Source: CAZHLD01 sp964533185
Lineage (GTDB): Bacteria > Acidobacteriota > Terriglobia > Acidiferrales > UBA7541
Direction: 5' to 3'
Assembly (NCBI GenBank): GCA_964533185.1
Contig: CAZHLD010000004.1
Coordinates: 1 to 64,000, forward strand
DNA: 64,000 bases
Below the pieces are notes generated by a model. That model worked only from the letters and a program-made list of their open reading frames with translations. It did not search any database and was not told where the DNA came from. The position numbers and the translations under genes are program-made. Each line of letters opens with the position of its first letter. Position 1 is the first letter of the stretch. This document shows positions 9,018 through 17,696 of this stretch, in pieces.

Positions 9018-9922
9018 AATTTGAACGTCGCAAGGCGCTCGCGCGATGCCAAAGCGCGAGGTTGCACAAGGGTTTTTCGCCAAGGGGATTCCCCCTTTTC
9101 CGTGAGGGGTTCACGTAATTCAGGCCCTGACGCTCCATCGGATGCCCTGGCTCCAAGCGGGCAGGAAAGGCGCGATTCTCGCCAAGATTTGGGGCGCGTT
9201 CAGCCCTTGTGCGGAGTCAGTGGCTTCTGGGTGGCCCGGAGCGGCACTATGCCCCAAGCCGACCTCGACAACCTCCTCTAACGCTAGGCAGGGCAGCGCA
9301 AGAGAGATCTTAGAGGCTTCTTCTTTCACGCTCCTCACACTGTCCGGGGTGGAAGCACCCTACCCCTCCAAGAAAGTGCCTTTCCGCGCCCTGTAAAAGG
9401 CTGAAATCACTCTCACGCTGCCCTGCTGAAGTGTGTCTCACAGTTCGGTGATTGCGGTGAGATCTTCGCGGTTTGCGCCACCAAAAGCTAATGCCTCGAA
9501 TGACGGTGGAAGATCGCCTGACGCTGAATACCGACAGGGTCGCGCAGGGCGGGTTGCTCTCCTCTTCCGAGAAGCCTTTGCCATGCCACTGGGCGGATAG
9601 TTTGACAACCGAGGAGAATTGATCGGCTCGGTCCTCCCTTTCGCCAGTTTCGGCCGGCGAATCGGTTGTACCTACGTATGATGGGCTTTCCGTGGAAATT
9701 TGTCCGTCCGGATTTCGGCCAACATCCAAGCATTGGACGTGATTATCCATATGGGCGCAGTTTCGAAAGTGTTCCCTCAATCGTTTTGGTGCAGTCCTGC
9801 GGAATTCCGTACAAAAGACGGCCTGGAAAGCCCTTTTTGGCGCCAATTTCGGCCCTCGTGGACTTATTCCTCGCCCTTATCCCTTACCATTACACACCCC
9901 CTCTCGATGCACTCCTGAAGCC
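9018..9922. repeat. diverged direct repeat, copy A (partner at 24058-24818)
   Basis: By eye this stretch aligns with 24058-24818 in the same orientation through several blocks. These are CAAGGGTTTT at 9074 versus 24107; GCATCGGATGCC-type sequence followed by GCGGGCAGG and GCCAAGATTTGGGG; the GACAGGGTCGC block near 9533 versus 24429; and the GCGGAATTCCGT-CAAAAG block near 9799 versus 24691. Indels separate the blocks and identity is patchy. Neither copy holds an intact gene. The minus-strand frame at 9310-9846 (178 codons) is not kept open in copy B. Confidence 0.6.
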
Positions 9923-10093
9923 GGGGGGAGGGGATTCGGGGGTATTGGGGGCGGCGCAGCAGCCATTATTCCCCATTCTTTTCGGCCGTCGGACACACAA
10001 CTGAGGCCAGAGTGTCTAGATGAGCGAGGTGCGTTGCGGAGGTCTCAGCTGATTCCAGACATCGTCGCGCATGGACCCCGTTGCTTGTCTGCG

Positions 10094-10736
10094 CTACGGC
10101 AGCTTGTCCAAGTCTACCCACTGCCCGTCCTTGAAGACCTCTATCTTGGTGATGGGATGAACTTCCCAAAGGGTCGAGCGATAGGTGCCGAGATGGTTGC
10201 GATGCTCCGGGTCGATCATCAGCCAGCCGCTAATCCGAACCGGCGCATCCGAATGCTCCCAATTGTCCAGCCTGGGGATCGTCCACTTCGGATGTGACCG
10301 CCGCACCCGTGGAGTAGTCTCAACCACGACAGCATCTTCTTCGCCCTGTCCTGGCTTCTTGACCAGTGCGATGTGCCAGTCTACCTGCGGGCCTTTCGTC
10401 CAGTGACAATTGGTTGACTCTCCCGACCCGCCGGTCTGGGGCTTAATCGCCACGAAGTATCCCACGACGCTTACAGGTACCCCTCGTAGGGCGCAATCTG
10501 AGCCAATTGTTCGGGTGTCCAGTCGTGGCGGTGCTTCTTCGCTTTTGGGTATTCCAACTTGGCGATAGCATCGAACGACACGCTGTGGACGGTCGCCGGC
10601 ACATCGGTCCGGTTCTTTAGCAAGTTGGTTTCGCGATCTCCACCACCGCCTGCATTGCCACAGGTTTTCGCGTCACTGTGAAAGGTGGTCTTGTTCGGAT
10701 GTGGCTTGTCCCAGTCCTCCGAAATCGATGCACTGA
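10094..10736 (-). pseudogene. frameshifted conserved hypothetical protein
   Basis: Two minus-strand frames join into one protein. From about 10736 the frame reads SEDWDKPHPNKTTFHSDAK, CGNAGGGGDRETNLLKNR and HDWTPEQLAQIAPYEG. At a run of four G (about 10480-10483) it must shift by one base to continue as VPVSVVGYFVAIKP, DWHIALV, VRISGWLMIDPEH and KIEVFKDGQWVDLDKLP. The joined sequence looks like a small secreted or periplasmic hypothetical protein known from soil bacteria, but its N-terminus is missing. A one-base insertion and a lost 5' end make it a pseudogene unless the frameshift is a sequencing error. Confidence 0.6.
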
Positions 10737-10746
10737 CCGTGGGACG

Positions 10747-11054
10747 GCTCCACCGGTGCGAATATCGGAGTTGGCCCCAGCATTAAGGCTGTGGAGGCCC
10801 AGCAGTTTGCGAGTCGCAACGCCAGCGCGGGCACGTACACGTTTGCACCGTCCACAACGCCGGATTGGGGTCTCTCTGTTGACCGGGCTGGCGAGAACGG
10901 GCCAGGACAAAAGACATTTACTCTGTCTGTGAGCGGAGACGGCTGGACCACCTTTGTCAGCCCGCCCATCAGCGTTACAAGCGGTTACGGTTGCGACCGA
11001 AAGACGAGGGATGGGGGTTCCAGGCGCACAGCGCAGGTACTGCCCATCGGGTGA
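10747..11054 (+). pseudogene. orphan fragment of an unidentified coding sequence
   Basis: A plus-strand frame from about 10747 reads GANIGVGPSIKAVEAQQFA, then TYTFAPSTTPDWGLSVDRAG and TFTLSVSGDGWTTFVSPP before its quality drops near 11000. The composition is rich in Gly, Ser and Thr, as in an extracellular beta-sandwich. There is no start codon with a ribosome site, and it abuts the broken minus-strand gene at about 10740. It is probably a fragment left at a recombination junction. I do not recognise the family. Confidence 0.3.
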
Positions 11055-11135
11055 ATTCGACAGGCACCCGCTATATAGTCCGCTTCAGTGACGGAATCAA
11101 CCTCGCCCTACTGTATTGCAAGTTCCTGAAAAGGC

Positions 11136-11218
11136 TGGCTCCCCGGGCAGGACTCGCCTGCCCTGAGGCTGCTGAAGGGAACCTGCAACCCTTCGGTCAA
11201 CAAAAATAGGGGCACAAC
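11136..11218 (-). repeat. tRNA-Asn 3'-half-derived 83-bp repeat, copy A
   Basis: Read on the minus strand, this holds the 3' half of a tRNA-Asn: an anticodon-loop-like GTTGACC, then GAAGGGTTGCAGGTT, and after a 23-nt interruption CGAGTCCTGCCCGGGGAGCCA-type T-arm and acceptor. The interruption sits inside the T-loop and resembles the common CCCTGAGCCTGTCGAAGGG palindrome. The 5' half of the tRNA is absent. It differs from copy B (23977-24059) at about 4 of 83 positions. Such partial tRNA copies are typical of integration (att) sites. Neither copy could make a tRNA. Confidence 0.75.
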
Positions 11219-11417
11219 GCGCAGGAAGAACGGCCAAATGGTGCACGCTTCCCCTGAGCCCGCCACTCCCACCACCTATCCGTTTCAAAACAATATAGTT
11301 ACAGAAAATCTAAGTTTGGCCTCGTTCATGCTCCGTTGAAGGAGTGCCTTTGTGTCTTTAGGTCAATGAGCCCAACTAGCTGAACGTGCGGAAAGGGCCA
11401 AACACGAGGCTCCGCCG

Positions 11418-14099
11418 ATGCCAGAGTTCACTTTCACCCTCAACGGCAGTAAGACCACAGCATCCTACGAGCGCGGAATGCACTTCCTCGAAGTCCTGAG
11501 GGAGAAGTGTGGCATTACTTCTCCCAAGGATGGATGTGCACCTCAAGGATTCTGCGGCTGCTGCACCATCCTGGTGGATGGGCAGCCGGTGCTCTCCTGC
11601 CTGCGCAAGCCCGAACAGATGGAGGGACGTGACGTCGTAACTCTCGAAGGCATCCCGGAAGAATCGCGACGGTTGCTAGCCCAGGCCTTTGTCAGGGAAG
11701 GGGCGATCCAGTGCGGCTTCTGCATCCCAGGCATCGTGATCCGCGCCTATGCGCTGCTCAGGCAGGGGCGGGCCCACGACCGCGAGGCCATTGCGAAGGC
11801 CCTTTCCGGCCACCTCTGTCGCTGCACCGGCTACAGCCGCATCCTCGACGCCATTCAGACGGCAGGCGAGGCATGGGCGCATGGCGACAGCTTCCCACGC
11901 AGCACACCGCGTCACGCTCGCTTCTTTGGTGAAGAATTTGGACTGGGTCGCGCGCCAGCTCTCCATCGTGACAATAATGAACAGGGCGTAGGCGGATCTT
12001 CGGCGCGCTACCGCGGCGACGAGCTTGCGCTTGGCGAGAAGCCCTTCGTTGCGGATCTACAGATCGAGGGGATGCTCCATGCCGCTCCGCTCTTCAGCGC
12101 GCACCCGCGGGCAAAGGTCTTGAGGATCGATCCCGCGCCGGCGTTGGCGATGCCGGGCGTTGTGCGCGTCTTCACTGCAGAGGATGTTCTCGGACCGCGT
12201 CACGTGGGTCTGATTGTTTACGACTGGCCGGTTTTCGTCGCGCCCTGCGAAATCACTCGCTGTGTGGGCGACATGCTCGCCCTGGTCGTGGCTGACACGT
12301 GCTTCCATGCTCGCCAGGCGGCAGAGAAGTTCGCAGTGGAGTACGAGGTGCTGGAGCCGGTGACAGACCCCCTCGCGGCACTGGATCCTGGCGCCCCGCG
12401 CGTGCACGACTCCGATAACTTGCTTGAGGTCTGCGCTTTTTCCCGTGGCGACGTGGATGCGGCCCTCGCCACTTCGGCGCACGTTCTGGAGCGGACCTTC
12501 TTCACGCAGCGCGTCGAACACGCGTTTCTGGAGCCCGAGGCCTGCCTCGCGCTGCCCAACGGAAACGGGATCAAAGTGTACTCGCAGGGGCAGGGCGTTC
12601 ACGACGACCAGCGACAGATCGCGGCCGTGCTCAGCCTCGAGCCCGGGCAGGTCGAGGTGGAACTGGTCTCCAGTGGCGGCGCCTTCGGCGGCAAAGAAGA
12701 TCTTTCCATCCAGGCGCAGACCGCGCTTGCGGCTCACCTCCTGCGCCGGCCGGTGAGAACCGTGCTCACCCGCGAGCAGTCGATGCGTCTGCACCCGAAG
12801 CGCCATCCCATGATCCTGCACTATACGGTGGGCGCCGATGCGGAAGGCCGATTGCAGGCCGTGTGGGCGCGCATCGTGGGTGACACCGGTGCCTATGCTT
12901 CTGTCGGTATGAAGGTGCTGGAACGCGCCGCCGGTCATTCATGCGGACCCTACCGGGTGCCCAACCTCGACATTGAAGCAAAGACGGTCTACACCAACAA
13001 TCCGCCCAGCGGCGCCATGCGCGGTTTTGGTGCTAACCAGGCTGCATTCGCGATCGAGGGCATGCTCGACCGGCTCGCCGAACGAGTCGGAATCGACGGC
13101 TACGATATTCGGGAACGAAACATTCTGGGCCCGGGCGATCGCTTTGCCACCGGCCAAGTCATGACCGCCAGTTGCGGGATCCGGCAGACCCTGGAGGCGG
13201 TGAAGAAGGTCTACAAGACCGCAAAGTATGCAGGCATTGCCTGCGGCATCAAGAATACCGGCGTCGGAAACGGGATGGACGATAGCGCCCGGGTATTGAT
13301 CCAGGTTCTCAAAAGCGGCCGCCTGGAGATTCGGACCGGCTACACCGAAATGGGCCAAGGGTTGTTCACCGTGCTCCGCCAGGTGGTGTCGGAGGAAACT
13401 GGCCTGGATCCGGAGAGCATGAAGGTTCGCACCGTGAGCGATCTCGCGGTGCTGTGTGGCATGACCACCGCGTCGCGGGCGACTTCGCTGAGCACAGTTG
13501 CAGTCCGGGCGGCGGCCCTGAAGCTCGCCGCAGATCTCAAGCAACGCTCGCTCGAAGAACTTGCGGGCCGGGACTACCACGGCGAATACGTCTGCAACTT
13601 CACCACGAAGACGGGCGCCAATGTACAGGATCCGAAGACGCACGTAGCCTACAGCTACGCGACGCAGGTGGTCATTCTGGGGGACGATGGCCGCATCCGG
13701 CGGGTGGTGGCGGCCCACGACGTCGGGCACGCCATCAACCCGCTGCAGTGCGCGGGACAGATTGAGGGCGCAGTCCACATGGGTCTTGGCTACGCGCTGT
13801 CCGAAGACTTCCCCTGCACGAAAGGGCATCCGGATTCTCTCTTGCTGCGCGACCTCGGCATTCTCAAAGCAGCCGACACTCCCGAGGTCACGGTGATTCT
13901 GGTGGAAGTTCCCGACGAGATCGGCGGGTACGGGGCCAAGGGAGTCGGCGAAATCGGATTGGTGCCCACGGCCGGGGCTGTGGCAGGCGCCCTGTACTCC
14001 TATGATGGAGTGCGCCGCTTCCGCCTTCCCATGGACGACGCCCCGGCGGCCGCGCCATCGGTGCCGAAGTCCCGCCGCCGGCCCGCAAATCGAGTTTGA
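11418..14099 (+). CDS. xdhD: XdhD-like molybdenum hydroxylase, fused 2Fe-2S and Mo subunit
   Basis: This 893-residue protein fuses a [2Fe-2S] domain to a molybdopterin domain, as E. coli XdhD does. The plant-type cluster Cys are near residues 40-61. The second cluster is formed by CGFC (about 103) and CRCTG (about 137). The Mo domain follows from about 205 with GGAFGGKE (about 419), GAMRGFGANQ (about 531) and GAKGVGEIGLVP (about 838), which supplies the catalytic Glu. The family hydroxylates or reduces purine-like heterocycles, and the exact substrate is unknown. No FAD subunit is encoded nearby, so electrons presumably pass through YgfK. The stop overlaps the next reading frame, and the gene heads the operon. 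Confidence 0.88.
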   Translation: MPEFTFTLNGSKTTASYERGMHFLEVLREKCGITSPKDGCAPQGFCGCCTILVDGQPVLSCLRKPEQMEGRDVVTLEGIPEESRRLLAQAFVREGAIQCGFCIPGIVIRAYALLRQGRAHDREAIAKALSGHLCRCTGYSRILDAIQTAGEAWAHGDSFPRSTPRHARFFGEEFGLGRAPALHRDNNEQGVGGSSARYRGDELALGEKPFVADLQIEGMLHAAPLFSAHPRAKVLRIDPAPALAMPGVVRVFTAEDVLGPRHVGLIVYDWPVFVAPCEITRCVGDMLALVVADTCFHARQAAEKFAVEYEVLEPVTDPLAALDPGAPRVHDSDNLLEVCAFSRGDVDAALATSAHVLERTFFTQRVEHAFLEPEACLALPNGNGIKVYSQGQGVHDDQRQIAAVLSLEPGQVEVELVSSGGAFGGKEDLSIQAQTALAAHLLRRPVRTVLTREQSMRLHPKRHPMILHYTVGADAEGRLQAVWARIVGDTGAYASVGMKVLERAAGHSCGPYRVPNLDIEAKTVYTNNPPSGAMRGFGANQAAFAIEGMLDRLAERVGIDGYDIRERNILGPGDRFATGQVMTASCGIRQTLEAVKKVYKTAKYAGIACGIKNTGVGNGMDDSARVLIQVLKSGRLEIRTGYTEMGQGLFTVLRQVVSEETGLDPESMKVRTVSDLAVLCGMTTASRATSLSTVAVRAAALKLAADLKQRSLEELAGRDYHGEYVCNFTTKTGANVQDPKTHVAYSYATQVVILGDDGRIRRVVAAHDVGHAINPLQCAGQIEGAVHMGLGYALSEDFPCTKGHPDSLLLRDLGILKAADTPEVTVILVEVPDEIGGYGAKGVGEIGLVPTAGAVAGALYSYDGVRRFRLPMDDAPAAAPSVPKSRRRPANRV

Positions 14100-14116
14100 A
14101 TTTCAGGTTTCGTCTG

Positions 14117-16315
14117 ATGGCAAGACTCACGCCAGTACCGTTTGCAGACCTGGTGCGCCGAATGCGCCGCGAGGTCGAAGTCAGCCAGTCGATCTTCGAC
14201 CTCCCGGTTGCCAAATGGTTCTTCCCGAAAAAAGAGCTGGATTTCAGTGCGAGCCACTTCTCCGGGCGGGCATCAACCCCCGTGGGGCCGGCGGCAGGCC
14301 CGCAGACCCAGTTGGCGCAGAACATCGTTTTGTCATGGCTTGCGGGCGGCCGCATTCTCGAGCTCAAAACCGTGCAGGTCAACGATCACCTCGAGATTCC
14401 GCGTCCGTGTATCCACATCCCCAACGTCGGCTACAACGTCGAGTGGTCTCAAGAACTCACGGTGCCCGAGTCACTCCTGGAGTACGCAAAGGCGGTCTAC
14501 CTGGTCGAGATCCTCAAGAAGAGCCGTGGATTCGGCGCCTTCGACGATGCCGCGGGCTTCGCGGCCGGTGGCGATTCGGTGTACGACACCAGCGTGGGCT
14601 ATGACCTGGACGGCATTCGCTCAGAAAAGGTGACGGGCTTTCTGCGGTCACTGCAGAACCCGGCACCCCACTTCGAGGGACTGCGCCGCCAACTGACAGG
14701 TGATCTCAGCGAGTTTGGCGACATCGAGCTGCCATCCTCAATTTCGAACTGCGTGACCTTGTCCACATTTCATGGTTGCCCGGCCAAGCAGGTTGAAGTC
14801 ATCGTTCGCTACCTTCTCGAGGAACTTGGGTTTCACGTCATCATCAAGTTCAATCCAACGCTGCTGGGATTTCAAGAGGTCGGGAAACTTCTCATCGACC
14901 GGCTCGGGTACCACCACCTCACGCTTCTCCGCGAGGCCTTCGACCAAGACCTCCAGTACGACGACGCGCTGGAGATGCTGCGGCGTCTCCGGGGGGATGC
15001 CGAGAACCGTGGCTTGGCCGTCGGAGCCAAGTTCACCAACACGCTCGTCGTCGCCAACAATGCGAAGTTCTTTCCCACGCAGACCGATCCTTACATGTTC
15101 CTTTCGGGCCAGCCCCTGCACGTGATCGCGATGAACCTGATGCAGCGCGTTCGTGAGGAGCTGGGATTCGAGTTGGGCGTGTCGTTCTCTGCGGGTATTG
15201 ACCGGAAGAACTTTGCGGCAGCCGTCGCCTGCGGGATGGTGCCGGTCACCACCTGCACGGATCTCCTCCGCCAGGGGGGCTATGGCCGGCTTCCGCAATA
15301 TCTGACCCGGTTGGCGGAGGAGATGCAGCGCTGTGGGGTGACCAGCCGTGAGGCGTACGTGCTTGCAACTCGGGGACACGGCGCCGAGGCGGTGGCACAA
15401 ACCCTGCGCTTGATGAACGGCGGGGCAGAAATCTGGGATCACGAACGCTCGCGCCTCACGACGGTCGCCGACGAGCATCCGAACGATTTTCCCCGGGCGG
15501 TGCGCGAAGCCGCGGCGGCCGCTGGCCTCGACGGTGACGCGATCGTGTTACAAGCGACGCGAGTGGCAGGACGTCTCAACGGCCGCGAGATCGTCCCCGC
15601 CCTGGCCGATGACCCGCGCTATCACGCTCAATCCAACCAGAGCGAACCGCGCCGGCTGGATCGCGCCCTGGACCTGTACGATTGCATTAACTGCGACTTG
15701 TGTATCCCGGCCTGCCCGAATGACGCCATTTTTGCTTATGATGCAAAGCTCGTCGAGACGCCAACCGAACTCCTTCGCCTTCGTCCTGGCGGCGGGCTCG
15801 AACGGTCGCAGGGCAGCGGTCTTGCAATTCGGAAAGCGCATCAACTCGGCGTGGTTCAAAGCTTGTGCAACGAGTGCTCCAATTGCGACGTTTACTGCCC
15901 GCAGCACGGCGCGCCGTTCAAGGTCAAAGAACAGGTTTTTCTCAGCCTCGATAGTTTTCGTTCGCCGGGTTCCCGGGATGGCTTTTGCCGTCAAGACAAC
16001 ATCCTCCATGCACGCGTCGGTGGCGTTGAAATGCAATTCGGCCCTGAACCGGAGCGCAACCGCGCCGTCCTGCGCGGTGCAGGTTTCATTTTGGAGGTTC
16101 AATGGGAGCCTTTTGAAGTAATGCAGGGGAGGGCGACGGACTCAGAGTCAGTGACTTTGGACACCGCGCTGCTCCGGCGAATGAAAACCGTATGGGAATC
16201 CATCTTCAACTCGGGCAAACCGAACATGGTGAACCCGGACCCGCTTGCTGGGCGCGCAGGAAGTTCAGTGGAAGAAAAGTTGTCCACTGAGGCTTCAACT
16301 TTCGGTGAGGACTAA
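14117..16315 (+). CDS. ygfK: YgfK-like iron-sulfur oxidoreductase lacking the NAD(P)H/FAD domain
   Basis: The N-terminal part matches E. coli YgfK, including TPVGPAAGPQTQLAQNIV, HGCPAKQVE, KFNPTLLG and a DHPD-like TIM barrel to about residue 450. The C-terminus carries two ferredoxin-type motifs, CINCDLCIPACP (about 521) and CNECSNCDVYCP (about 583). With about 732 residues it is roughly 300 shorter than E. coli YgfK (about 1030). The glutamate-synthase-small-subunit-like domain with its dinucleotide-binding motifs is missing between barrel and ferredoxin parts. ATG 14117 was chosen over TTG 14096, which would overlap xdhD. The likely role is electron transfer for the XdhD hydroxylase. Confidence 0.85.
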   Translation: MARLTPVPFADLVRRMRREVEVSQSIFDLPVAKWFFPKKELDFSASHFSGRASTPVGPAAGPQTQLAQNIVLSWLAGGRILELKTVQVNDHLEIPRPCIHIPNVGYNVEWSQELTVPESLLEYAKAVYLVEILKKSRGFGAFDDAAGFAAGGDSVYDTSVGYDLDGIRSEKVTGFLRSLQNPAPHFEGLRRQLTGDLSEFGDIELPSSISNCVTLSTFHGCPAKQVEVIVRYLLEELGFHVIIKFNPTLLGFQEVGKLLIDRLGYHHLTLLREAFDQDLQYDDALEMLRRLRGDAENRGLAVGAKFTNTLVVANNAKFFPTQTDPYMFLSGQPLHVIAMNLMQRVREELGFELGVSFSAGIDRKNFAAAVACGMVPVTTCTDLLRQGGYGRLPQYLTRLAEEMQRCGVTSREAYVLATRGHGAEAVAQTLRLMNGGAEIWDHERSRLTTVADEHPNDFPRAVREAAAAAGLDGDAIVLQATRVAGRLNGREIVPALADDPRYHAQSNQSEPRRLDRALDLYDCINCDLCIPACPNDAIFAYDAKLVETPTELLRLRPGGGLERSQGSGLAIRKAHQLGVVQSLCNECSNCDVYCPQHGAPFKVKEQVFLSLDSFRSPGSRDGFCRQDNILHARVGGVEMQFGPEPERNRAVLRGAGFILEVQWEPFEVMQGRATDSESVTLDTALLRRMKTVWESIFNSGKPNMVNPDPLAGRAGSSVEEKLSTEASTFGED

Positions 16316-16318
16316 ACG

Positions 16319-17692
16319 ATGAGCGATCGCTTCCTGCTGGGGAATGGCGTCGTCGTTGCCAGTCTCTCGCCTTCTCGAAATGCAAAGTCCAATGTTGTTT
16401 CCGGAGGCGCGGTGATCTGGCAGGGAAAGCGGATTCTCGCGGTCGGCCCCGAGGCCGAACTGCGGCGTGCCCATCCGGATGCGCGCTTCCTTGACGCGCA
16501 CGGCGGTTTGATCCTGCCAGGTCTCGTCAACCTTCATCATCATTTCTATTCGGCCCTCGCTCGCGGCCTCGATCCGGGATTGCCCCTCGCCAGTTTCACC
16601 GATATCCTGGACGGCCTGTGGTGGCGTCTCGATCGCGCGCTCGACCCCGAGACGGTGCGCCTTTCAGCGCAACTGTCTGTTGCCGACTGCATCCGCTGGG
16701 GAACCACCACCGTGTTCGACCACCACGCTTCGCCCTCCTGTCTCGATGGCAGTCTGGACATCATCGCCGATGTCCTGAATGCCAACGGGCTCTCGGGTGT
16801 GTTGTGCTATGAGGTGACCGACCGTAACGGACACGACCAAGCCCGAGCCGGAATCGAAGAGAACCTCAGATTCATCCGCAAGCAAGGCAGCCATCCCCGC
16901 ATCCGCGGCGTCTTCGGTTTGCACGCCAGCTTTACCTTGCGGGACGAAACCTTGGCTGAAGTTGCCAAGAACCGGCCAGGGGAGGCAGGTTGCCACATTC
17001 ACGTCGCCGAGGACCCGGTTGATGTCGAAGCGTCTCGCCAGGCGTTCGGCCTGGGGCCGGTGGACCGCCTCGAACGGTTTGGGTTGCTCGACGAGCATTG
17101 CCTGCTCGCCCACGGGGTGCACCTGGTGCCAGAGGACTATGCCAAGGTAGCTCGATCCGGGGCGGTCTTGATCCATAACCCGGAATCGAACGCCCACAAC
17201 GGTGTGGGCCATCTCGACGCCGCAAACGCGGGACGGCAGGGCTGCCTGGTGGGGATCGGCACGGACGGCATGTCTTCGGCGATGCTGCGCGCGCTCCGCT
17301 CTGCGTTTCTTGCCAACCGGGCCCAACGCGGCCATACAGGTTCTGGGTTCGAGGTCCTCCCGGATTTGTTGTTCAACAACGCGAAGGTGGCCGGTCGGTT
17401 CTTGAAGGAACCACTGCTGGGCGAGTTAGCGCCAGGCGCTCCGGCAGACGTGATCGTGGTGGATGCTCCGCCACCCACACCGATCGGGCCGGAGAATCTT
17501 TTCGGCCACCTCGTCTACGGTGCCAGTGAAGCTCCCGTCCGGCACACCATTGCGCGCGGGCGAGTTCTTCTGGAAGACTTCTGCCACAAGACTCTGGATC
17601 CCGCGGAGCTTGCCGCCCGCGCCCGCGAGTTGGTGCCTGCCCTACGGCAGCGATTTCGGACCCTGAAAAGGGGCACGCGTTTCCTGGGGTGA
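16319..17692 (+). CDS. ssnA: SsnA-type amidohydrolase
   Basis: This 457-residue metal-dependent amidohydrolase has the ligands in the expected order: HHH in NLHHHFYS (about 71), then LHASF, HIHVAED and the terminal Asp in GIGTDGM (about 311). It closely resembles SsnA, the putative aminohydrolase linked to YgfK and XdhD in enterobacteria and clostridia. The family deaminates or opens ring amide bonds of purine- or guanine-like compounds. In this operon it probably acts on the product of the Mo hydroxylase. It starts 3 nt after ygfK and stops 4 nt before the next gene. Confidence 0.88.
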   Translation: MSDRFLLGNGVVVASLSPSRNAKSNVVSGGAVIWQGKRILAVGPEAELRRAHPDARFLDAHGGLILPGLVNLHHHFYSALARGLDPGLPLASFTDILDGLWWRLDRALDPETVRLSAQLSVADCIRWGTTTVFDHHASPSCLDGSLDIIADVLNANGLSGVLCYEVTDRNGHDQARAGIEENLRFIRKQGSHPRIRGVFGLHASFTLRDETLAEVAKNRPGEAGCHIHVAEDPVDVEASRQAFGLGPVDRLERFGLLDEHCLLAHGVHLVPEDYAKVARSGAVLIHNPESNAHNGVGHLDAANAGRQGCLVGIGTDGMSSAMLRALRSAFLANRAQRGHTGSGFEVLPDLLFNNAKVAGRFLKEPLLGELAPGAPADVIVVDAPPPTPIGPENLFGHLVYGASEAPVRHTIARGRVLLEDFCHKTLDPAELAARARELVPALRQRFRTLKRGTRFLG

Positions 17693-17696
17693 GTGA

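Noticed and set aside
9310..9846. 178-codon minus-strand frame in repeat copy A
   Set aside because: The frame is broken in copy B, and the protein has erratic Arg/Ser/His-rich composition.
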